NCBI GenBank assembly: GCA_019054805.1
Contig: JAHQIY010000007.1
Coordinates: 3,539,501-3,603,500, forward strand
Source of the DNA: Brachionus manjavacas
Taxonomy: Eukaryota; Rotifera; Eurotatoria; Ploima; Brachionidae
Direction: 5' to 3'
DNA length: 64,000 bases
Notes under the pieces: generated by a model
Seen by the model: the letters and a program-made list of their open reading frames with translations, nothing else
Told to the model about the DNA's origin: nothing
Database searches by the model: none
Position numbers and translations under genes: made by a program
Part shown: one piece after another, positions 50,147-58,504 of the stretch
Numbering within the stretch: the stretch's first letter is position 1
Layout of the letters: every line of letters begins with the position of its first letter

Positions 50147-51424
50147 GCTTGAATTTTTCGTGTTTTTTTAACAAAAATTTTAATTCTTAGAAATAAATTA
50201 TAATTGATTTTTCTTATCGCTTTAGATTCTTTTAAATACAAATTAGTACTATATTTAGGAATACATTTTTAAGTATCTAAATTTAACTATTCAAGAACAA
50301 ATTTGCCTGTGAATGCTTAAAAGAATATTTTAAAATTGGAATTTTGGAGTTCTTTAATGTGGAATTTTATAAAAATAGAATTAATCATTAAATTCTTTTA
50401 ATAACTTGAAGCCAATTGTTTGAAAAATATTCAAAAAATTCAATTTTTTAAAAAATTTTAAATTTCAGTCTTGAAATTGTTAGCCTATAAGTTATTTCAG
50501 AGTTTTTTTAACTTAAAGTTTAGATTTATATGCTAAATGGCCAATGATAAAGAAAAATTTCTTATCAAGAATAAATTTTTTAACGGAAAAATCAGTTTAT
50601 TAAAACATTAAAACTTAAATTGAATAAAATACCAAAATGTTTTTAAGAATTTATCAATTGTAAAATAAAAAACTAGAAAATTTGATTAATTTTACATTCA
50701 CAATGCCATTCATAAGATTTGATTGAAGTTAGTTTTATTATTTTTGATTTAAAATTAGTAAATTATGTCATCTTCACTTTTTAAAATTTATTTTGAAAAT
50801 TCCTAATTTATTAAGATATTCTCGGCTCAAGTTTCCATTTTTAACTCAGAAATAAAAAAATTCCAAAAAATCACTTGAAAATCTTTTTTTTTTTAATTCA
50901 TAATAGTCGCAAGCCAATTTATCAATATCGAATCAGTACTTTTACATATGACTTCAAAATTATGAATTATTTTAAATAAAAAACAAGAGTTAAAATTAAT
51001 TTTTTTTAAATTTTAGCATTTAAATATTTTTGAAAAACATTTAATGTATGAAATTTTTTAAGAAAGATATCATTAATAAAGTGATTTTAAACAATAAGAG
51101 ATCTAAGCAACATTTTAATTTAAGTTTTTTAAAGTTTAATTGCTGACTCTTCAAGTGTTTATCATTAGTAAATTTAACTCGGCATAAAAAATAAAGTTAC
51201 TGAAGTGAAACAGAGACGTTATTCTAAATTCGTTAATTATTAAAGCTCATTTTTTTTTTAAATTTGAAAATCCAATTTATTTTAATTCATTTTCATTTTT
51301 AGAATTAGTGAAATTTATGAATCAAAAAACTTAATATAAGTATATCGATTCCAAATTGAAATCAAAAATTAATCAAAAAAATAATTGAAAATAATCTCTA
51401 TTCAAAAGGATATTCATAGAATAA
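50147..51424. other. Upstream intergenic DNA
   Basis: About 1.3 kb upstream of the minus-strand aldo-keto reductase-like gene. AT-rich; nothing recognised. The short minus-strand frames overlapping its 5' end are shadows of the Gln-rich leader. Confidence 0.45.
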
Positions 51425-51535
51425 ATTAAGATGCAATCATCTACAACAACGACATGCTAGAGATTATAGCAAATAGTTGCGAAGCGTATGCCGATGATAA
51501 AAAGATTTTTAAAGTAATGAAAATCATTTTTCAGT
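51425..51535 (+). mobile_element. Reverse transcriptase YADD-box fragment (CR1/jockey-like)
   Basis: The plus strand reads IYNNDMLEIIANSCEAYADD followed by KKIFKVMK. This is the catalytic core of non-LTR reverse transcriptases: 'FxxYINDLPxxIxxxCxxYADDxKI'. It is only about 35 codons long. The fragment at 53431-53715 continues with the region expected just after this box, so the two are probably halves of one element separated by later insertions. Confidence 0.65.
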
Positions 51536-51782
51536 TTTAACCAACACCACTTTAAACAATTAAAACAAATTCTAATACAACTGTAATTATTTTTTTAATT
51601 TATTAAAAAAATAATTACATTATTTTTCAACTCTAAGTGAATCATTCAATATTTCGTATAAGTAGAAAAAATCATTCCTACCTGCATCGTGTGAATTATT
51701 TTATCAATAATAAATCTTACTGATTCACCTAAACCTTCATTGATATTTTTTAAACTACATTTATGAATTAAGCTTTTGACTA

Positions 51783-52410
51783 CAGTCGTTCCTCCGTATA
51801 ACGAGACCCCATAAAACGAGAAACTCTTTATAACGAATATTTTACCTGGAACCGATTACGAGCAATACAAAAAGATATAAAAATGTTTTCGATAGAACGA
51901 GTTTCTATAGAACGAAAGCTTGATAAAACGAGCTTATTTTGAAAGACCGCTTAATCGTTTTCTTAAGAAAAAAAACTTCCTTTAACGAGCTTGAAAAAAT
52001 AACTTTCACATTTGTGTATTAAGAAAAAAGATTAAAAAAATAAAACAATTAATTTTCTTTTTATAATTGAATATAAATAACTGAAAATACTTGATTGTCT
52101 AATCTAATTGAAAAAAATGACAGATAAACTTGCTCAAAAAAAAGAAAGTGTATCTCGCTTGAGACTAATATAGAAATTATAAAAAAACACTGCGATCAAA
52201 AAATAACTACCACTACACTTTCTAAAGAAAACGTAAAAAAAGCTTAATTTTTAGTTTTATTTATCTTTTTTTTTTAAATTTTTCAATTAAAATTTTAATA
52301 AAAAAATAAAAATTGCCCATCCTTTTCAATGGGATTTCGATAAAACGAGTTTCGATATAACGAGCACAAAAATTTTCGCCCAACTTGCTCGTTTTACCGA
52401 GGAACGACTG
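51783..52410. mobile_element. Pogo-like (Tc1/mariner superfamily) element, internally deleted
   Basis: A 628-bp element bounded by TA (51781-51782, 52411-52412), with termini CAGTCGTTCCTCCGTATAAC and the reverse complement of CAGTCGTTCCTCGGTAAAAC. Subterminal sequence repeats ATAACGAG/AAAACGAG, as in many pogo/Tigger elements. Inside, the plus strand holds a remnant ATG frame MTDKLAQKKESVS and, in another frame, NIEIIKKHCDQKITTTTLSK. The latter resembles the start of the CENP-B/pogo N-terminal helix-turn-helix ('LEIIKK ... TxLSKExxV'). It therefore looks like a deletion derivative of an autonomous element rather than an unrelated MITE. Confidence 0.85.
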
Positions 52411-52869
52411 TATTTTGGGTTCATATTCTAAAAATTGATAAATACGCGTTTTTCTTACCTATTTAACTGGATACAGAACGATGTACTTCTTGTGTTGAAC
52501 TCATATTGGTTTTGTCTTAACAAAAAAAAAAGCTCTTTGCACAGAGGACTTCTCATCAACTGTTCCAGGAAAAAAATCTTGTTCGACCAATTGACTCAAT
52601 TTTAAGTGCCTCATTAAGTAGAGTTATATGAGTAAATTTTTTCAAACAAATGAATCTCTTTAGTAAAAGTTTCAAGGTTAATCAACAGGCTAGAGCCCTT
52701 GTCATAAAAGACCGATCAACAATTCTTTTATTTGATTTTAGAAACTTTTTAATTTTGTTAAAAAAAAGTGTTGTTTATAGTATCATTTAAATAAATAAAA
52801 AATTGAAATATTTAAGTTAAATTTTTTGAACTTTTTTACAAAATCTGTAAATATCAGATTAATATTATT

Positions 52870-53430
52870 GAATATTGAATGCTTGAATGTTGCAAACTTC
52901 AACATTGATCTTTTGAATACAAAGCTATTCATCAGTCTTGTTTTAGGAGAAGATTCTGTCTAGTTTCTGATTCATTCAAAAAACTATTTGTAAATAGAAC
53001 ATTATCATGTAAGTGTCTAAAAGAGGATTGACAATATTGTTTGAACAGAAAATGAGAATTCGAAACTTTTGACTTACAACCAAGTCCACATAATGAATAA
53101 AAGCTTCTCTAAACCTTTTTCCATTTCTCTTCGATAAATTTAGTGATGAATTTCCCCGTCCCAAGAGGAAGTCCTAAATACTCAAACCCATCAACATTAG
53201 GAATGTGAACGCCATTTATAATAAACTTATATTGGAATTTACTTGAAGCAGAATTCAAAGTAAAAGAAACTGACTTGTCTGGATTGAAATCAATTTTCCA
53301 TTTCTTGGCAAATTCAAAGCACTCATTAACTAATTTAAAAGCATGTCCAAAAGAAGGAGATAAAATTATAATATCATCACAAAATACGATTACATATAAG
53401 TTTAAACCATTGATACATGCTCCAATCAAT
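52870..53430 (-). mobile_element. Non-LTR reverse transcriptase fragment with FCDD motif
   Basis: On the minus strand the frame 53429-53109 reads GACINGLNLYVIVFCDDIII, then NECFEFAKKWKIDFNPDKSV, then NVDGFEYLGLPLGTGKFITK. These are RT palm motif C (here FCDD), the 'W..xxNPxKS' motif D and the 'YLGxxLG' motif E of non-LTR elements. Homology continues past 53109 with frame changes (GLGCKSK, HDNVLFTNSFLNESETRQN) to about 52870. The fragment is 5'-truncated and frameshifted, hence inactive. It abuts at 53430 an unrelated RT fragment of the opposite orientation. Confidence 0.75.
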
Positions 53431-53715
53431 CATAAAATATGCAAGTGGTCTGAAAAATGGTCTACTCAGCTAAATGTTGAAAAGTGTAAAATCCTTCGCA
53501 TAGATCACAATTACAATAGGTTCAACTATTCAATTTATTCGCAGGCACTAAATAAATTGGATTGTGAAATGTAAAAAGTTAAACTGGGAACTCAAGGAAA
53601 AAGTTCAGCTTCCAAAGTAAACTGTTTATTAGGAATGATTAATTAATCGTTTACATTTCCTACGCTCGAGTTGATTAGGCTTTTATATTGTTTATTAATT
53701 CATGGTCTATTAAAT
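53431..53715 (+). mobile_element. CR1/jockey-like reverse transcriptase fragment
   Basis: The plus strand reads NHKICKWSEKWSTQLNVEKC followed by KILRIDHNYNRFNYSI. After a stop, it reads KVNCLLGMIN and, past a further stop, SFTFPTLELIRLLYCLLIHG. These match the stretch after the YADD box of CR1/jockey-like elements ('icxWSxxWxxxlNxxKCkxl ... KAnxxLGxIxRxF ... lxxLYxxLvRP'). It is the likely continuation of 51425-51535, displaced by about 1.9 kb of inserted sequence. Stops make it inactive. Confidence 0.75.
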
Positions 53716-54192
53716 ATTTTTGGATTAATCAAGTTTTTAATTAAAAAAGTAAAAGCTTACAAATTTACAAAATTTTTTCTAGTTTTCAGAAAATAAATTA
53801 AAAGTAAGTCTTTCCGACGAGTTGGAAAAAAAATTTTTTTTAAATTAAAAAAAAAGCTAAATAAAAAAACTAATTTAAATTTTGATACATTTAAAATGCG
53901 TAATTTTCTACAAAATTCTTTCGTCTTCAAGAATATTTCCAGATATGAAGACTTTTGAGAAATGGTTCAACTCAAGAAGTTAAAAAACCGCAACCACTAC
54001 TTTCAAAACTATCAAATTTCGAGATCTTGCAGTTAATCAAATTTCTTTTTAATAAAAAGAGCAATTAATACTTTCTAAAATCAAAAATTAATGTTTAAAT
54101 ATTGATAAACAAACTAAATTAAATACAATCAAAATCTTGATTATGATTTGATTTATTCAAAGTTAAAAAGATACAAAAAAAACTCTTTTGGC
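53716..54192. other. Intergenic spacer, nothing recognised
   Basis: AT-rich sequence between the retroelement remnants and the stop of the MDH1B-like gene; it includes that gene's 3' UTR. No other feature recognised. Confidence 0.4.
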
Positions 54193-55885
54193 CTAATAGA
54201 CAACTTTAGGTGTTACTAATTTGACGTCATAACCATTTTTCACGTAATATTCTTCAATAAACTTTTTTGAAATTCTTGTTGTAGTATCCTTGGACAAGAA
54301 AAATTTACTTAATTTTTTCAAAAAAAGTTTCAAAAAAGAACTTACAGTGGTAATTTCTTCGAGCACAGACCCAGTTTGGTCACTTATTTTGAAATTTTTT
54401 ATACAAAAATAGGAACCGTTTTCAAACTTGACAGGAATTGAAAGAAATATGTCTTCACTTATGCCGTAATTTCCTTTCGCATAAACAATCGCTGAATACA
54501 AAGAAGTGTCATTTGTGTGAGAAAGATTCCATAGTTTGATTAGCTTAACTATTGACTGAGCAAATACCAAAATTGATTTTCGGCTCAGCAATTGACTCAC
54601 ACTGTTCTCTAAAACCCAATCAGCATTTAAAAATAAAACATCTAATTCTCTAAATCAAAAAAGTACCTCTGTCTAAAACTAAGCCCATGAAATCTTTATT
54701 TATCCATTGTTTGTCAGCTACCATGCTTATTAAATTGAGCCAATGTGTGCCTGTCTTGGCCCAAACAGCTCCATCAAAATCGGTAACTCGCGCATAAGTT
54801 AGGTCCAGGAAGAAAGAGTCGGAAATATTTTGCCCCATTAAAATCACATTACTTACATAAGCAGGATTTATTCGCAAACGGTGGGCGAGGACAGCTTTGG
54901 CCGTCATTTCATCACACATCGAATTGCCTATCAAATATTTTTTCGGATTAATTCTCTTTAGATACTTGCTGACCAAATTGACCAGCGCATAGGTTTCATT
55001 CCGTGAACCAAATGGTGAAATAAGAATTTTGCATGTTGGCTTGGCATTTTGGTCTATGTCCTTGGCCAGACTAATGTAAGGATTGTTAAATTTTTCCAAG
55101 TTTGTTTCCTCATCTTTTCCAATAAACTCGTCCAATTCATCTAAAATAATTGCAAAATCACACTCTTTAAATGCTTCTGCAGGGTCTTGGACAACTGTGA
55201 TGCTTCTTAGATGCGGGCTAGCAAGGTCTTCGATTTCCATCACAATCCCATCGATGTTTTTAGATCGATTTTTGGTGTACAATCGAATATAAACATCTTT
55301 AGAAAACAGGTTTTCATTCAATAGTTCATTTATAATGTAGTAAAGTGCCGGACTTTGTGGATTGGAAATAGTAAGGTTGAAAGGATTTATAGAAGCTAAG
55401 ACTTGTTTATGCTCCTGTTCCACTATTTGGAACGTATTTTCATTCTCTGAGCCAATCTTGGTCAAATCATTGCTGGTGAGCTCGCTTTTAACTCCATAGT
55501 AGGTCAAGGCGTATTCTTGAAATGCGTTTGCATCGCCTAAAAGGATGCCTTTGCCACCCCGGTCAAGCAGTTCACGCCAAATAATTGGCGATTTAGAATG
55601 CTTCCAATTGTTTTTTTGGCACAAATTTTGCAACCATGTCTTGAAAGGCCAAAATTTAAACCTGAATTTTAGAATTTATTTTTTCTTAATAACTTACATC
55701 CCAATGGTTCGGGTCGACTGGAATTTTATGGACCCTAAAGCCTGGAAGGTTTAAGGTAAGTTCGTCTCCTAGTAATTCAGCCTTGGCAAAATGAGGACAA
55801 TTTGCTTTTCCTAATTATTTCAAATCAAAATTTTGGATCAAAAATTATGATAAAACAACTTACCAGCGATTACAAATTTTGCCAT
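54193..55885 (-). CDS. MDH1B: MDH1B-like putative malate dehydrogenase
   Basis: Rossmann-fold protein of the malate dehydrogenase 1B group. Exons 55885-55864, 55810-55698, 55639-54667, 54608-54346 and 54288-54193 give 488 residues (human about 518). The first exon is only 22 nt. The N-terminal block [20 protein letters not shown] plus [20 protein letters not shown] is the MDH1B-specific thioredoxin-like leader. Later blocks are [45 protein letters not shown] and [15 protein letters not shown]. The latter replaces the GNHS active-site His of true malate dehydrogenases, so classical activity is doubtful. The last intron (54289-54345) is 57 nt, stop-free and in frame, so an unspliced message would still encode protein. 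MDH1B is associated with ciliated and testis tissue in vertebrates; that role here is inference. Confidence 0.92.
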
Positions 55886-56248
55886 TCTAAAACTTAAAAT
55901 TCAATTTTAAATTTTGTGATCTTCATTTAGTATTGAGAACAGAAATATACCGAAATACAGTTTCCATGGATACTTAAAGTTTCGTCTTGAAAACCTTTAC
56001 ATTCTGAGTGCAGCAAAAACTTATTTTTCCTAGATATTCAAACAGAAAATTTAATTTAATTAATCGAAATGAAATTCAAGTTTAAATTGGTTCCTTTTAA
56101 ATCAATTAAATTGTTATTTTGTACAAAAAATATTCAAAAATTTTTAAAAATGTTAAGTTTAAATTGCACCTGATAAAAAAAATCTACATTAAAAAATATG
56201 ATAGTTTTAAAATCAGTTTTGAACCTAAACCGCTAGGTAAAGATAAAA
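55886..56248. promoter_or_regulatory. Divergent promoter region between two oxidoreductase genes
   Basis: Only 363 bp separate the start codons of the MDH1B-like gene (-) and the aldo-keto reductase (+), so both promoters must overlap here unless long 5' UTR introns exist. On the minus strand TTAAGTTTTAG ends 1 nt before the MDH1B ATG and looks like a splice acceptor. No TATA box or shared motif can be assigned with confidence in such AT-rich DNA. Confidence 0.5.
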
Positions 56249-57565
56249 ATGGAAAAAATTGAAATAAAAAATATTTCACTTAATAACGGAATTGAGTTTC
56301 CTCTTGTTGGTCTTGGAACTTTTCGAGTAGCAAATTTTTCTTAAAATTTTTTTTTTAAATCAATTAATTTCTCAAAAAGAACGCGGATGACAAAAAATCT
56401 TTCAAGGAAGCAGTCAAATACGCCATCAAAATTGGATATCGTCACATAGATGGTGCTTGGTTGTACGACATCGAGGATGCTATAGGAGAAGCAATTAAAG
56501 AAGTTATTCAAGAATCTAATGAAAAATTGAAAAGAGAAGATTTGTTTATTGTCAGGTAAGACATTTACTAGAGCTCACTTAAATCATAAGTTACCTTAAA
56601 AAAATAAGCAAAATTTGGAACACTTTTCATTCACGTGAAGCTGCGAGGCAATGCTTAAATGAAATCTTGGCTAATTTAGGAACTTCTTATGTTGATTTAT
56701 TACTAGTTCACTGGCCGATGGGTTTTTCCGTAAAATAAAACCTCTTTTTCTATTGATTAGATAATTAACATTTAGTATTCAAGGAAAATCGTGGCATGGG
56801 ACCTTTTCCAAAAGATGAGCAAGGAAATAGACTTTATTCTGATGTTCACTATTTAGAAACATATCGAGTACTTATCTAGAATAATTTGTAAATGTTTTCA
56901 TGTTATTCCATTCACAAGGCACTAGAAGAATTTGTGAAGGAAGGAAAAGCAAAGAGCATTGGTGTGAGCAATTTCAATATCAAGCAACTTCAAGACGTGC
57001 TAGACAATTGTCAAATAAAGCCGGTAAACAACCAGATCGAAGTAACTCCTTACTTACAGAATGATAAGCTTGTTGAGTTTTGTCAAAAAAATGGCGTTGT
57101 GGTCTCGGCTTATGGGCCTTTAGGAGGTTCTCAAAAATTAACGTAAAATTTCAATTTTATTTTTAAAATTTTCAATTATTTTTATTTTTTAATTGTTTAA
57201 GAAATAGACCCGACTTGCCAATAGTTTTAGAAAATCCTGTCATTGTCAATATCGGTAAGAAATACGGAAAAACTCCAGCTCAAGTTTGTCTTAGATGGTG
57301 TATTCAAAGAAATATTGCGGTTCTACCAAAAAGTTCTAATCCTGAGAGAATGCTTCAAAATGCTCAAGTATTCTTAATTTTAGTATTCTACTGTTTAATT
57401 TTTTTGTCATCAAAATAATAAAGTTAAATTATTTTTGAATAGATATTCGATTTTGAATTGTCCGAACAAGACATGCAGGACATCAAAAAATTGGAGCAAA
57501 ATTATAGAGTATATGGTGTTGAATCTTTGAAGGATCATAAATTCTATCCATTCTATGAAGAATAG
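56249..57565 (+). CDS. AKR1-like: Aldo-keto reductase, AKR1 type
   Basis: NADPH-dependent carbonyl/aldehyde reductase, cytosolic TIM barrel. Seven exons: 56249-56335, 56380-56555, 56609-56729, 56784-56867, 56919-57142, 57202-57367, 57443-57565; total 981 nt, 326 residues, the family length. The tetrad is complete: Asp and Tyr in [18 protein letters not shown], Lys in [10 protein letters not shown] (made by splicing 56555/56609), His in [12 protein letters not shown]. Further blocks are [47 protein letters not shown] and [14 protein letters not shown], the last binding the NADPH phosphate. No break seen. It is more canonical than the aldo-keto reductase-like protein at 48.6-50.1 kb and belongs to a different subgroup, so the two are not a recent tandem pair. 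Confidence 0.95.
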
Positions 57566-57890
57566 AATTTTTTAGATGAGAAAATATTTTATCAACAAAA
57601 CATATGTTTTTTTTTATTTATCTGATTTTAGAATAAATTATTTAGAAAAAATTTTTTCCATAATTTTATACAATCTTTACTCCAGCAGCCTAATACATTG
57701 GAAAAAACATCAAAGTATAAAATTGGCAAACTATTGCCATTTAATTAGATCGAATAAATGTTGATTTAGCACGCTTAAGTGATTGTTTGTTTGGTTTGGA
57801 AAAAATATCATTCATATGTTCGATTTAAAAAGAGTTGTTTAGAGAATTTGGTAAATTTTTCAAGAAACTTTCCAACTAAGCTTTTACAGA
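57566..57890. other. Intergenic spacer
   Basis: AT-rich 325 nt between the aldo-keto reductase stop and the Cys-rich gene. TTTTACAG ends 1 nt before the next ATG (57891) and could be a cis- or trans-splice acceptor. Nothing else recognised. Confidence 0.4.
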
Positions 57891-58277
57891 ATGGGTTCTA
57901 CAACCGCCACTCCATTTGGATATAGACGAATAAATCTCATTGATGGTCAAGTTGTTTATCCAGATGAGAAATTTTATCAGAGAGTCTACGAACGCTATAT
58001 TCCCGAAATGATTCAACGAAATGAGATACCCTATAATAGAAGTAGATACAGGCCATATGCTTCGGATTGTGGTCCTGATTGTGATATTTGTAATTCAAAT
58101 TATTCTACTCGCTGTGGACCAGATTGTAGTATTTGTAATAGATATGACCCTGATTGTTCAGATTGTGAAGATAGTTGCGGTCCAGACTGCCGTCCGTCTT
58201 CCAAGTCACGTATTTTCAATCGTTCCAATGTGTACAAATATAGTCATTCCAAAAGTTTTCCTAATGGTCTTTTTTAA
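57891..58277 (+). CDS. Small Cys-rich protein with CGPDC repeats, unknown function
   Basis: A 128-residue frame not recognised as any named family. The N-terminal third (GYRRINLIDGQVVYPDEKFY, ERYIPEMIQR) looks folded and helix-rich. The middle carries three CGPDC modules: CGPDCDICN, CGPDCSICN and a last one introduced by DCEDSCGPDC. With interspersed Asp and further Cys, the pattern C-GPD-C-xx-C suggests disulfide- or metal-binding knuckles, though there is no signal peptide. The tail is Ser/Lys/Asn-rich. It lies 228 nt upstream of the inferred calpain start on the same strand. Its stop codon and my inability to find an in-phase donor argue for a separate gene, but it could be an alternative N-terminal exon of that calpain. 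Confidence 0.6.
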   Translation: MGSTTATPFGYRRINLIDGQVVYPDEKFYQRVYERYIPEMIQRNEIPYNRSRYRPYASDCGPDCDICNSNYSTRCGPDCSICNRYDPDCSDCEDSCGPDCRPSSKSRIFNRSNVYKYSHSKSFPNGLF

Positions 58278-58504
58278 TGTTTTTTTTGTTAAATGAAAAA
58301 TAAATTTTGAAATTAGAATTTTGAATTTTGACTTGAAAACAAAAATTAAAACAAAGATCATTAAACAAAATTCAAAGAGTTTTCTTTTAAATACACAATT
58401 TCTCTTTGCTCTTATCATGAAAAATAAAAAATTTATCAAACTAGTATTTTAAATTGCTAAAAGAAAATTTCTGAATTAATTTAAAATTTTGAAATTTTTA
58501 AAAG
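58278..58504. other. Spacer between Cys-rich gene and calpain
   Basis: AT-rich 227 nt; must contain the 3' end of the Cys-rich gene and the calpain promoter or 5' UTR. Minus-strand ORFs here are low-complexity shadows. Confidence 0.35.

Noticed and set aside
58206-58439. Minus-strand ORF after the CGPDC gene
   Set aside because: Low-complexity Phe/Lys/Ile sequence overlapping the 3' end of the Cys-rich gene.
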